From contig QAYY01000002.1 in assembly GCA_003054665.1 (NCBI GenBank), positions 1-64,000 on the forward strand: a stretch of DNA of 64,000 bases. The letters run 5' to 3'. The position numbers and the translations under genes were made by a program. This document shows, piece by piece, positions 17,412-25,721 of this stretch. The stretch comes from Opitutaceae bacterium EW11. Its GTDB lineage: Bacteria; Verrucomicrobiota; Verrucomicrobiia; Opitutales; Opitutaceae. The notes under the pieces were generated by a model. That model worked only from the letters and a program-made list of their open reading frames with translations. It was not told the origin of the DNA and ran no database searches. Numbering within the stretch: position 1 is the stretch's first letter; each line of letters opens with the position of its first letter.

Positions 17412-18902
17412 ATGAATGCCTTTGACGAACTGAACTCGATGCTGCGCCGGGCTCACCTGCTCGGAACCGTTTCCGACCTCCTTGCGTGGGATGAACAGGT
17501 GAATCTCCCCGACGGCAGCACCGAACTTCGCGCCGAGCAGCGCGCCGTCATGGCCGAAACGCAGCATGCGGCGGCGGTGGAGACTCGGATCGGAGCGGCG
17601 CTCGCGACCTTGGAGAAATCGCCCGACGCGCTTTCGGACGAGCAGCGAACCGTCCTCCGCTGGGCGCGGCGCGACTACGATCGCGAGACGAAGCTGCCCG
17701 AGGCTTTTGTCCGCGAAAAGGCGGAGCAGGGGAGCCGCGCTTATCATGCCTGGGCGGAGGCCCGGGCGGCATCTGATTTCGCCCGCTACGCGCCCTATCT
17801 GGAGAAGAACGTCGAGCTGGCCCGGCGCGAAGCCGCGTATTTGGGCTTCGGCGACAGAACCTACGACTACCTCATCGACCGGCACGATCCGGGCATGACG
17901 GCGGCGGCGATCGACCGGCTCTTCACCGAGCTGAAAACGGAACTGGTCCCGCTGGTGCGCGCGATCGTGGGTTCGCCGGTCCAGCCCCGCACGGATTGGA
18001 TGAGAGGCTTCCCGGAGGATCCGCAGGAGCGGTTTCTTCGCGAAGTGACGGAGCGCATCGGCTTCGACTACTCGCATGGCCGCGTGGACCGCGCCGTGCA
18101 TCCGTTCTGCTCGGGCACCGGCCTGGACGTGCGGATGACGACTCGTTTCCACGTCGACAATCCCCTAGATTCGCTTTTCAGCGCCATCCACGAATCCGGC
18201 CACGGGCTGTACGATCAGGGCCTGCGCGCGGACCAGCATCACACCGCGCTCGGACAGGCGGTCGGCATGGGCGTGCACGAATCGCAGAGCCGGCTCTGGG
18301 AGAACCAAGTCGCGCGCAGCCGGGGCTTCTGGCGGTATTTCGAACCGCGCTGGCGGGACCTGTTTTCCGAGCAGTTGCGCGGCGTTTCGTCGGACGAACT
18401 CTACCTCGCCGTCAACGCGGTGCGGCCGACGCTCATCCGCGTGGATGCCGACGAGGTCACGTACAATCTCCACATCGTCCTTCGGTTTGAAATCGAGAGG
18501 CGACTCTTCTCCGGCGAACTCGCCGTGCCGGAACTGCCCGCCGCCTGGAATCAGCTTTCCGACTCGCTCCTCGGCCTGCGGCCGGGAAACGATGCGGAAG
18601 GAGTGCTCCAGGACGTGCACTGGAGCGACGGCGCCTTCGGCTACTTCCCCAGCTACTGCGTCGGCAACATGATGGCCGCGCAGCTTTGGTATCGAGCCCT
18701 GGAGCTCCGTCCGCGGCTGGAGGACGAATTCGCTGCCGGCGATTTCTCATGGCTGCTTGGCTGGCTGCGGGAGGTCGTGCACCGTCATGGGAAACGCTTT
18801 CTGACGTTGGAGCTGGTGGAGCAGTCCACGGGAGAACCGCTCAGCCCGAAATACCTCATCCGGTATTTGAAAGAGCGTTACGGCCCGCTTTATCTCCCGT
18901 AG
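17412..18902 (+). CDS. Carboxypeptidase M32 (Taq family)
   Basis: The 496-residue cytoplasmic metallocarboxypeptidase starts with the typical LLAWDEQVNLP stretch. It has HPFCSGTGLDVRMTTRF and the zinc motif HESGH at residues 260-264, followed by GLYDQGL, GMGVHESQSRLWEN and the late VT YNLHIVLRFEIER region, in the order expected for peptidase family M32. Length matches the family (about 500). It releases C-terminal residues from peptides and probably serves peptide turnover. Start ATG at 17412, soon after the DUF4097 gene (55 bases), with which it may be co-transcribed by chance of position only. Confidence 0.95.
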   Translation: MNAFDELNSMLRRAHLLGTVSDLLAWDEQVNLPDGSTELRAEQRAVMAETQHAAAVETRIGAALATLEKSPDALSDEQRTVLRWARRDYDRETKLPEAFVREKAEQGSRAYHAWAEARAASDFARYAPYLEKNVELARREAAYLGFGDRTYDYLIDRHDPGMTAAAIDRLFTELKTELVPLVRAIVGSPVQPRTDWMRGFPEDPQERFLREVTERIGFDYSHGRVDRAVHPFCSGTGLDVRMTTRFHVDNPLDSLFSAIHESGHGLYDQGLRADQHHTALGQAVGMGVHESQSRLWENQVARSRGFWRYFEPRWRDLFSEQLRGVSSDELYLAVNAVRPTLIRVDADEVTYNLHIVLRFEIERRLFSGELAVPELPAAWNQLSDSLLGLRPGNDAEGVLQDVHWSDGAFGYFPSYCVGNMMAAQLWYRALELRPRLEDEFAAGDFSWLLGWLREVVHRHGKRFLTLELVEQSTGEPLSPKYLIRYLKERYGPLYLP

Positions 18903-18996
18903 GCACGCGCCGCACGGCTGACTGGGGAGCCTGCGCTCGCTCGAGGCGAGAAATTCGTGTTCAATCCGCCCGGTTCGTGGTTCCCTCGCTCTCGGT

Positions 18997-19800
18997 ATGC
19001 CTCTGATCGATACACACACCCACTTGGAAGGTTTTGCCCGCAAGGGGCAGCTGGTTCCGATTCTCGAGCGGGCCCGGGCGGCCGACGTCGCGGCGATGGT
19101 GACCATCGGCACCTCACCGGACGACTGGGGCCTGTATCGCGAGATCGCTCACCAGAATCCCGGGCTCGTGCACTACGCGGTCGGACTGCATCCATGTTCG
19201 GTCGACGAGCGTTGGGTCGGCGCGGTTGCGCAGGTGGAGGCGTTTTGGACGGACCTGGCGACGCCCAAGCCGGTCGCGCTCGGCGAGATCGGCCTCGATC
19301 GGTTTCATCTTCCGAAGGACGACCCGGCGAAGGCCGAGCTTCTTTTCCGCTGGCAGCGGGACGCGTTCAACCAGGGGCTGGCGATCGCGAAACGTCTCGG
19401 ATGTCCCGTCGTGGTGCACTCGCGGGGCGCCTTCGACGAATGTGTGGAGATGATCGACGAGAGCGGCGTGGATTGGACGAAGGTCGTTTTCCATTGCTTC
19501 ACGGAGAGCGAACCGCAGATGCGCGAACTCATGCGCCGCGGTGGGTATGGCTCCTTCACCGGCGTGCTGACCTATAAAAACGCGGAGAACGTGCGTGTGG
19601 CGGCGAAGCTCCAGGGGCTCGATCGCTTCATGCTCGAGACGGATGCGCCCTATCTCACCCCGATGCCCCACCGCGGTAAGCCGAACGAGCCTGCGTTTGT
19701 CCGGCACACCGCGGAGTTTGCCGCCGGTGTCTTCGGACTCCCTTACGAGGAGTTGGCGCGAATCAGCACCGCGAATGCGCGGCGGTTTTTCGGCATCTGA
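18997..19800 (+). CDS. TatD family metal-dependent hydrolase
   Basis: The 267-residue amidohydrolase-fold enzyme has the N-terminal metal site IDTHTHLEG (His7, His9), Glu in ALGEIGLDRF, the histidine of VVHSRGAFDE, the histidine of VVFHCFTESEPQM and the final aspartate in MLETDAPYLTP, all in the order of TatD DNases/hydrolases. Length is normal for the family. TatD proteins are Mg-dependent 3'-5' exonucleases or related hydrolases, usually cytoplasmic. It follows the M32 gene by 94 bases on the same strand. Confidence 0.94.
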   Translation: MPLIDTHTHLEGFARKGQLVPILERARAADVAAMVTIGTSPDDWGLYREIAHQNPGLVHYAVGLHPCSVDERWVGAVAQVEAFWTDLATPKPVALGEIGLDRFHLPKDDPAKAELLFRWQRDAFNQGLAIAKRLGCPVVVHSRGAFDECVEMIDESGVDWTKVVFHCFTESEPQMRELMRRGGYGSFTGVLTYKNAENVRVAAKLQGLDRFMLETDAPYLTPMPHRGKPNEPAFVRHTAEFAAGVFGLPYEELARISTANARRFFGI

Positions 19801-19832
19801 GACGTCGGCGGGCGAGGGGGGTCGTCTCCCGG

Positions 19833-19873
19833 GAACACAGAGGGCTCAGAGCTCTGCCGCGGAGTTCACGGAG
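19833..19873. repeat. Short CACAGAG/CACGGAG repeat relic
   Basis: Within the 217-base gap between tatD and the HPr gene, about 40 bases contain degenerate repeats (ACACAGAGGG, CTCAGAGCTC, GTTCACGGAG). They resemble short degenerate repeats seen dispersed in Verrucomicrobia. No gene or clear terminator is visible in the rest of the gap. Confidence 0.35.
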
Positions 19874-20017
19874 TCGTCAAACCGGCCCGCGTATGCGGCG
19901 GACAAAGGGTAGGGGAAGCGCAGCCTGTGCGGGCAAGGCGTCCCAGGTGCCGAATTCAGGTCCCCCAAACATCGACTACCAACGCCGCACTCTCCCTGGC
20001 GCGCGGTGCGCGCTCGA

Positions 20018-20317
20018 TTACGCCTCGTCGAACTTGCGGGCGAAAAGCTGCTCCAGCTCGGTGAGCATCTGCGGGGCGTCTTCGCCGGTCGCGATGAACT
20101 TCACTTTCGAGCCCTTGCCGGCGGCGAGCATCATCAATCCCATGATGCTTTTGCCGTTCACCTGTTCGTCGTCTTTCTCGACGAAGACATCGGCTTTGAA
20201 CTTGTTGGTGATTCGGACGATCATGGCGGCCGGGCGGGCGTGGATGCCCATTTTGTTGTGGACCACGAGTTCTTTGAGGAACTGCTTACTGGTCGTCGTG
20301 CCGTCGTTTTTGTCCAT
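20018..20317 (-). CDS. HPr family phosphocarrier protein
   Basis: The 99-residue protein has the HPr active-site motif GIHARPA with His26 and the regulatory-site region NGKSIMGLMMLAA with Ser57, equivalent to His15 and Ser46 of classical HPr. It has about ten extra N-terminal residues. No enzyme I, EII or HPr kinase gene is in this window, so whether it serves sugar transport or a nitrogen/regulatory PTS cannot be decided. The start ATG at 20317 lies 75 bases from the divergent kdsB start. Confidence 0.93.
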   Translation of the reverse strand: MDKNDGTTTSKQFLKELVVHNKMGIHARPAAMIVRITNKFKADVFVEKDDEQVNGKSIMGLMMLAAGKGSKVKFIATGEDAPQMLTELEQLFARKFDEA

Positions 20318-20392
20318 GCGTCAGGTCCGACGTATGCTCCGGGCGTGGGGGCGGCTTGCAACCTCAAAAACCGGACGCCACGCTGCGGCCCG

Positions 20393-21133
20393 ATGCCGAA
20401 GACCGCCATCATCGTTCCTTGCCGCCTCGAATCTACACGCTTCCCGCGCAAGCTCTTGCACGTGATCAAAGGACGTCCGCTCCTGCGCTGGGTGGCGGAG
20501 AGAATCTCGAGTCAGGCACCGGAGTTTCCACTCTACTTCGCGGTCGATCATCCGCTGCTCGCCGAGTGTGTGCAGGCGGGCGGGTTTCGAGCGATCATGA
20601 CGGGCGCGCATCACCAGAGCGGCACGGATCGCATCGCGGAAGCGAATCAGACGGTGAAAGCGGAGCGCGTGATCAACGTGCAAGCCGACGAACCGCTCGT
20701 CACCGGCCAGCAGCTGCGTGAATTGGACGCGCTCATCGCCGGCACCGCTTCCATGGCGACCATGGCCACGCCGTTTCACACTGCGGCCGATTTCAACAAT
20801 CCCAACCAAGTCAAAGTCGTTTTCGGAAACGGCCGCGCTCTCTATTTCTCGCGCTCGCCGATGCCCTTTGCCCGCGAACGGGGCGGGGTGGTCGACGATG
20901 CCTGGGTTCAGTCTCACCCGTGCTTCAAGCACCTCGGTCTTTACGCCTACAATGCGGAGCTGCTCGATAAGCTCTCCAAGCTCCCCCTGGGCAAGCTCGA
21001 GCAAATCGAAAAGCTCGAACAGTTGCGTGTCTTGGAAAACGGATACGAAATCGCGATCGGCGTGACGCAGGACCAGTCGATCGGCGTCGACACGCCGGAA
21101 GACGCGGTGAAGTTCGAGCGCTGGCTCGGTTGA
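20393..21133 (+). CDS. kdsB: 3-deoxy-manno-octulosonate cytidylyltransferase
   Basis: The 246-residue enzyme activates KDO with CTP to CMP-KDO for lipid A core synthesis. Visible signatures are the N-terminal IIVPCRLESTRFPRKLL (nucleotide-binding, family R..STR.P.K.L), the INVQADEPLV motif, YFSRSPMPFARE, HLGLYAYN and LEQIEKLEQLRVLENG, in the standard order. Length matches KdsB. It implies an LPS-bearing Gram-negative envelope, in line with the TonB receptors elsewhere. Start ATG at 20393; the frame is open upstream but overlaps the divergent HPr gene. Confidence 0.95.
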   Translation: MPKTAIIVPCRLESTRFPRKLLHVIKGRPLLRWVAERISSQAPEFPLYFAVDHPLLAECVQAGGFRAIMTGAHHQSGTDRIAEANQTVKAERVINVQADEPLVTGQQLRELDALIAGTASMATMATPFHTAADFNNPNQVKVVFGNGRALYFSRSPMPFARERGGVVDDAWVQSHPCFKHLGLYAYNAELLDKLSKLPLGKLEQIEKLEQLRVLENGYEIAIGVTQDQSIGVDTPEDAVKFERWLG

Positions 21134-21170
21134 GTCGGGCAGGCAGGCCCATGTTTCGGACGGCCTCCAG

Positions 21171-21761
21171 CTAGAGCTTCCGGTGCGAGACGCCGGTGAC
21201 CCACAGGACTTCGCACGCCCCACCTCCCGAATCGTCCCGGGTCAGGGACGAACGCCAGATCCAGCCTTGCGCATTCGTCACCTGCACGAGGTAACCGGTC
21301 AGGCTGACCAACTCGTGCCGCCGGACGGCCAGGAGATCTTTGCGAACGTGATCGTCGGCGGGCAGGCAATGCGTATTCGCCGAGTGGCAGACGATCTGTT
21401 CCACCTCCAGCGGTGGTTCGTCGCTCCAGCGATACTCGTAGAAACGCCCGCCCTGGCTGATCCTGAGTTCGTTGATCGTTCCTGCGACGCTCATCGGCCC
21501 CCAGCCGAGCGCGAGGTCGACCGGCGATAGTTTCGCCGAGGGGTCGAAACGGTAGCGTTCCCGTCCGAGTACGACGGCGGTGATCGAGTAGTTCGCGAGC
21601 GGAGTGACCGTGTAGTCTCCCGCGGTGAATCGCGCCGGAAGCGGGGCTGCCGTTTGCACGGGATCCTTGGCCGCGGGCATGCCACGCCATCGCGCCGGCG
21701 GCTGATAGCGCCAGGCCCAGATCGCCAGGAAAACGAAACCGAGGAAGACGAGCCGCTTCAT
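21171..21761 (-). CDS. Membrane-anchored or secreted hypothetical protein
   Basis: The 196-residue protein starts with a hydrophobic N-terminus (MKRLVFLGFVFLAIWAWRYQ), either a signal anchor or a signal peptide, followed by a Pro-rich linker and a strand-rich domain (FTAGDYTVTPLANYSITAVV; LVSLTGYLVQVTNAQGWIWR). Two cysteines (IVCHSANTHC) may form a disulfide. It ends with EVLWVTGV. The overall pattern, with YRF.P.A.LSPVDLALGWG.M, recurs in bacterial proteins of unknown function. Start ATG 21761. It is convergent with kdsB. Confidence 0.75.
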   Translation of the reverse strand: MKRLVFLGFVFLAIWAWRYQPPARWRGMPAAKDPVQTAAPLPARFTAGDYTVTPLANYSITAVVLGRERYRFDPSAKLSPVDLALGWGPMSVAGTINELRISQGGRFYEYRWSDEPPLEVEQIVCHSANTHCLPADDHVRKDLLAVRRHELVSLTGYLVQVTNAQGWIWRSSLTRDDSGGGACEVLWVTGVSHRKL

Positions 21762-21923
21762 GAAGGGCGCCCTCAACATCGGCTTGGTTAGCCGACCGCT
21801 TGAGCGCCCTCGGACGGCCTCAGCCGGCGTGTGGCAGGCTCAGACTGGAGGCGGATTCTGATGGCGCACCTTGGAAAGCTCTCCGTTGCGAACGGCAAGC
21901 CGGCGCGCGCAGGCGGAGCCCGG

Positions 21924-23090
21924 TCAGATCTTACCGGCCTTGCGGGCCTCGACCATGTTGTAGAAGTCGACGAAAAGCGGATCGGCGTCGTTGGGGCCGG
22001 GCGCGGCTTCGGGGTGATACTGCACGGAGAAGACGGGGAGTTTTGTGTGGCGCAGGCCTTCGACGGTACCGTCGTTCAGGTTGATCTCCGTCACCTTGGC
22101 GCCGCTCTTCTCGATCGATTTCGGATCGGTGGCGAAGCCGTGGTTTTGCGCGGTGATCGAGACCTTGCCGGTCTCGAGATTCTTGACCGGCTGGTTCCCG
22201 CCGCGGTGGCCGAACTTCAGCTTGAAAGTGGTGCCGCCGAGCGCGTGGGTGATCATCTGGTGCCCGAGGCAGATCCCGAAGATCGGGAATTCGGGCATAA
22301 GCTCGGTGACCGTCTTGTGAATGTACGGGAGCGCGGCCGGATCGCCGGGACCATTGGAGAGGAAAACCGCGTCGGGCTTCATCTCGCGCACCTGGGCGGC
22401 GGTGGCCGTCGCAGGGATGACGTACGGCTCAAAGCCGTGACGGGCGAGCTTGCGGAAAATCGAATATTTCGCGCCGAAATCGTAGGCGGCGACCTTGAAG
22501 TGCTTCGAGGGAACGCCGGGGGCGTTCATCGTGGTGCCGACGGGAAAGTACGGTTGGTTGGTCGGGTCCGCGGGATTCCAGAGGAAGGGCGCTTTGCTCG
22601 TGACGTCCTTCACGTAGTCCGCGCCGGCCATCTGCCGCCATCCGCGAGCCTGGCGAACGGCTTCCTCGTCGCTCAGATCGAGCGTGCTGAGGCAGGCGCG
22701 CATCGCGCCCTCGACCCGGAGCTTTTTCGTGATCGCGCGGGTGTCGACCTCGCTCAAGCCGGGGATGCCGTATTTGGCGAGGTAGTCGCCGAGTGACATG
22801 CGGGACCGCCAGTTGCTGACCACGGGGGAAAGCTCACGGACGACAAAGCCGGAGCACTTCGGCGTGGTGGCCTCGGTGTCCTCGTCGTTCACGCCGTAAT
22901 TGCCGATCTGGACCGCAGTCATGGTCACGATCTGGCCGAAGTACGACGGATCCGTGAGGATCTCCTGGTATCCGGTCATCGACGTGTTGAACACGCACTC
23001 GCCGGCGATGGTCGCTTCCGCGCCAAAACCGACGCCGCGGAACACGGAACCATCTTCGAGAGCGAGAACACCTGGCTTGAGTGTGGACAT
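21924..23090 (-). CDS. carA: Carbamoyl-phosphate synthase small subunit
   Basis: The 388-residue glutaminase subunit of carbamoyl-phosphate synthase hydrolyses glutamine and passes ammonia to CarB for arginine and pyrimidine synthesis. The N-terminal CPSase small-chain domain (ALEDGSVFRGVGFGA, FNTSMTGYQEILTDPSYFGQ) is followed by a class I glutamine amidotransferase domain with the nucleophile in FGICLGHQM and the His-Glu of QYHPEAAPGP. carB is not adjacent in this window. Start ATG at 23090; 227 bases separate it from the divergent kamA gene. Confidence 0.97.
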   Translation of the reverse strand: MSTLKPGVLALEDGSVFRGVGFGAEATIAGECVFNTSMTGYQEILTDPSYFGQIVTMTAVQIGNYGVNDEDTEATTPKCSGFVVRELSPVVSNWRSRMSLGDYLAKYGIPGLSEVDTRAITKKLRVEGAMRACLSTLDLSDEEAVRQARGWRQMAGADYVKDVTSKAPFLWNPADPTNQPYFPVGTTMNAPGVPSKHFKVAAYDFGAKYSIFRKLARHGFEPYVIPATATAAQVREMKPDAVFLSNGPGDPAALPYIHKTVTELMPEFPIFGICLGHQMITHALGGTTFKLKFGHRGGNQPVKNLETGKVSITAQNHGFATDPKSIEKSGAKVTEINLNDGTVEGLRHTKLPVFSVQYHPEAAPGPNDADPLFVDFYNMVEARKAGKI

Positions 23091-23317
23091 TAAAGCCGAA
23101 CAAAAAAGCTTCGGCCGGACCCTGCCAAGGGTTTTGTGGAAAGAAACGCGACCATCCGGCCGTGAGTGTGAAGGACCGGGGCAGCTCCGGGCTCCGGCCG
23201 CCGGCACAATGGGAGAATTCCTCGTGTTCCGACTGGGGAGAGGTCTGGCTTGCCGACGTTTTTCGGTCCACCGTTTGACAGCCCCCCGACGCAAACCAAC
23301 GTTCCGCCCGCAACTCT

Positions 23318-24502
23318 ATGCCATATACCGAAGATCGATCCACGTGGTTCGAAGGGCAGGGACACTGGCAGCACGTGCCGGAGGCGGACTGGAAAGACTG
23401 GGGATGGCAGCTGAAAAACCGGATCACCACCCTCGACCAGCTGGAGCAGATGATGCCGCTGACGACCGAGGAGCGCCGGGGAATCGCCTTCGCCGGCCAC
23501 AAGCTGGCGCTCGCGATCACGCCGTACTTTTTCAACCTCATCGACCGAGATAATCCCTCCTGCCCGATCCGGTTGCAGGTGATCCCCCGCGAAGGGGAAT
23601 CGATTCGGAGCGAGGAGGAGATGCTCGATTCCCTCGGTGAGGACGAACACTCGCCTGTGCCGGGCCTCGTCCACCGCTATCCGGACCGGGTGCTGTTCCT
23701 CGTCACCGATCGCTGCGCCTCCTACTGCCGCTACTGCACGCGCAGCCGGCTGGTGAGCAATGCGCAGGACTACAACTTCCATCCGGAATACGAGCAGGGG
23801 CTCCGCTATATCGAATCGCACCCGGAGGTGCGCGACGTTCTCCTCTCCGGCGGCGATCCGCTGCTCCTGGCGGACAAAAAACTCGAACATCTGCTGAGCC
23901 GGCTCCGTGCGATCAAACACGTGGAGTTCATCCGCATCGGCTCGCGCATTCCGGTTTTTCTTCCGCAGCGCATCACCCCGGCCCTGTGCGACATCCTGAA
24001 GCGGTATGGTCCGATCTGGATGAGCATCCACGTCAATCACCCCAAGGAGTGCACCGCCGAACTGCGCGAGGCATGCGAGCGGCTGTCCTATGCCGGCGTG
24101 CCGCTCGGCAACCAGTCGGTCCTGCTCAAAGGCGTCAACGACGACGCCGACGTGATGAAGGCGCTCGTGCACCGGCTGCTTCGGATGCGGGTGCGCCCGT
24201 ATTATCTCTACCAGATGGACCTGATCACCGGCGGTTCGCACTTCAAGGTGGATGTCCGCAAGGGGATCGAGATCATCCAGGCCCTTCGCGGCCACACCAC
24301 GGGGTATGCGGTGCCCCAATACGTAATCGATGCCCCGGGAGGCGGCGGCAAGGTTCCGATCAACCCGGATTACCTCGAGAAGATCACGGACGACGAGGTC
24401 GTCTTCCGGAACTACGAGGGCCGGACATTCCGCTACCCGCTGAAGAGCACCCCGGTGAAGGAACCGGCCAAGCCGGTCACGGTGCACGAAGAACTCGCGT
24501 AA
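23318..24502 (+). CDS. kamA: Lysine 2,3-aminomutase (KamA family radical SAM enzyme)
   Basis: The 394-residue radical SAM/PLP enzyme has the iron-sulfur motif RCASYCRYC with Cys133, Cys137 and Cys140. The PLP lysine is Lys345 in DAPGGGGK. Asp301 (YQMDL) and Asp338 (VIDAP) correspond to the residues that hold the substrate lysine amino group in characterised KamA. It would convert L-lysine to beta-lysine. Length and the N-terminal WGWQLKNRITTLDQL fit KamA rather than the shorter EpmB, which partners EF-P. No ablB acetyltransferase or lysine-fermentation gene is next to it. Start ATG 23318. Confidence 0.93.
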   Translation: MPYTEDRSTWFEGQGHWQHVPEADWKDWGWQLKNRITTLDQLEQMMPLTTEERRGIAFAGHKLALAITPYFFNLIDRDNPSCPIRLQVIPREGESIRSEEEMLDSLGEDEHSPVPGLVHRYPDRVLFLVTDRCASYCRYCTRSRLVSNAQDYNFHPEYEQGLRYIESHPEVRDVLLSGGDPLLLADKKLEHLLSRLRAIKHVEFIRIGSRIPVFLPQRITPALCDILKRYGPIWMSIHVNHPKECTAELREACERLSYAGVPLGNQSVLLKGVNDDADVMKALVHRLLRMRVRPYYLYQMDLITGGSHFKVDVRKGIEIIQALRGHTTGYAVPQYVIDAPGGGGKVPINPDYLEKITDDEVVFRNYEGRTFRYPLKSTPVKEPAKPVTVHEELA

Positions 24503-24510
24503 GTGCGCGA

Positions 24511-24530
24511 CGCGCCCCGGCCCGGGGCGT
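24511..24530. terminator. Hairpin between convergent kamA and SIMPL genes
   Basis: CGCCCCGG and CCGGGGCG form an 8-bp stem in the 47-base gap between two convergent genes. No T tract is present on either side, so termination is only suggested by position. Confidence 0.35.
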
Positions 24531-24549
24531 GGCGGACCGCTCGCCGGCG

Positions 24550-25284
24550 TTATTGCAGACCGAACGTCGCCGTCACGGTGGCGGTGATCGTTTTCTCGAT
24601 CGACGTGGTGTCGTTGTTTCCCTCCCAGCTCGTGGCCGAGGAATAAAGTGGGTTGATCTGCACCACTCCCATTTTGGCCGAGCGCAGGGCCTTGATGGTT
24701 CTTCCTCCCTGGTTGGCGATCTGCTCGGCCCGCGTGCGTGCGTCCTTCGTCGCCTCCGCCATCATCTCGACCTTCGCGTCGCCGGCTTTTGTATAGATAA
24801 AGTCGATACCCTGGGACGCGAACACCACGCCTTGCTGAATGAGGTCCGTCGAATCGCTGCTCAGGCGCGGGAGGCTTTCGACGTCGGCGGAGCGGACCTC
24901 CACGTTGCGCGTCAGGCGGTAGCCGATCGTGACCGGCACGCTGTCGGCGCCGGGGTCGGAATGCGCGGTGATCTCCCGGATCTGGACGGGGAGGATCGCG
25001 AAGTCCTTCACCGCGTTGGCCTGGAGAAACGCCTCCACCTTCTGCCGGTCGGAAGTGAGCCGCTTCTGCGCTTCGAGGATCGAATCCGCGTCGGCCGAAA
25101 AGCTGGCGTGCCAGACGGCGAGATCAGAGCGGACGTTGCGGTGGGCCGAGCCGGTCACCGTGACGACCTGCGATTCGGCGATGCGACGCCACGTCGAGCT
25201 GAGAATCACAGCGGCGAGAACAGCTCCGGCGGCAAGGGCCAAGCCGGCGACAGAACCGATCAGATGGGAACGTTCCGAGGGCAT
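24550..25284 (-). CDS. SIMPL domain (DUF541) protein
   Basis: The 244-residue protein has an N-terminal hydrophobic anchor (residues about 9-29, LIGSVAGLALAAGAVLAAVI) and a SIMPL/DUF541 domain: VVTVTGSAHRNVRSDLAVWH, then IGYRLTRNVEVRS, an EAT.DARTRAE.IA segment and the final IEKTITATVTATFGL, as expected for the family. SIMPL proteins are periplasmic or surface proteins of unclear function (BP26/OMP28-like). It is anchored to the inner membrane by sequence. A 437-base gap lies upstream. Confidence 0.9.
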   Translation of the reverse strand: MPSERSHLIGSVAGLALAAGAVLAAVILSSTWRRIAESQVVTVTGSAHRNVRSDLAVWHASFSADADSILEAQKRLTSDRQKVEAFLQANAVKDFAILPVQIREITAHSDPGADSVPVTIGYRLTRNVEVRSADVESLPRLSSDSTDLIQQGVVFASQGIDFIYTKAGDAKVEMMAEATKDARTRAEQIANQGGRTIKALRSAKMGVVQINPLYSSATSWEGNNDTTSIEKTITATVTATFGLQ

Positions 25285-25721
25285 GCGTTGATCACCGGCT
25301 TTACCTTGGTTTTACGGGCGCTCACGAACCTATTTTTCCGAGTGAATTCATTAGAAACTGAGAAATAAGGAGATATGAAATTCGCGTTCTCGGATGAATT
25401 CTGGAGGATTTTTTTGAGCGTTTTCCGGAGATCCCCGTCTATCTCCGTGTAGTCAGCATCGTCCTCTGGAGGACGGTACTTGTTTGTAGTTCTTACGGTT
25501 TGCTTGGTGTTAGGTCATGCGGGCCGCCCCACACGGGGCGGCCTTCATGATTTCTGGAGGTCGCGATCGCGACTCTGTGGAAAAAAGCGACCGAAGAAAA
25601 TCGAGACGCAGCGCCGGTTGGCGCGATTCGTTTTTGCCGATGTGTGGGACGCGTCCGCCGTTCCGGACTGCGCTCCTGACGGCACTTGCGGGCGCTGAAG
25701 CGTTTCGTTCAAATCGAACGA
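25285..25721. other. Low-GC intergenic region with three hairpins
   Basis: This 437-base stretch is noticeably richer in A and T than its surroundings from about 25320 to 25510. It holds stems at 25426-25447 (CGGAGAT/ATCTCCG), 25460-25475 (CGTCCT/AGGACG) and 25522-25543 (GGCCGCCCC/GGGGCGGCC), plus a possible small ORF at 25375. It may contain the leader of the downstream pRiA4b ORF-3 family gene or a small structured RNA. No long coding frame with protein-like content is seen. Confidence 0.5.
25375..25452 (+). CDS. Possible 25-residue small ORF with strong ribosome-binding site
   Basis: ATAAGGAGAT precedes an ATG at 25375 with near-ideal spacing; it is among the best Shine-Dalgarno matches I found in the window. 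The frame runs 25 codons (MKFAFSDEFWRIFLSVFRRS and five more residues) to a TAG at 25450-25452. The peptide is amphipathic with a basic centre. Its 3' part overlaps the hairpin at 25426-25447. It could be a leader peptide, a small membrane-active peptide or a chance frame; codon use is not GC-rich like neighbouring genes. Confidence 0.35.
   Translation: MKFAFSDEFWRIFLSVFRRSPSISV

Noticed and set aside
19801-20017. Possible CRISPR-like or tandem array between tatD and HPr
   Set aside because: Only one degenerate CACAGAG/CACGGAG cluster, with no regular spacing or spacers.
25507-25513. GTTAGGT near the pRiA4b ORF-3 gene as an integron attC core
   Set aside because: No matching inverse core (RYYYAAC) lies at a suitable distance upstream, and no integrase is present.
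25480-25698. Open frame starting at TTG 25480 with a hydrophobic start
   Set aside because: It reads through the GGCCGCCCC hairpin and becomes Arg-rich; the hairpin is better explained as structure than as coding sequence.
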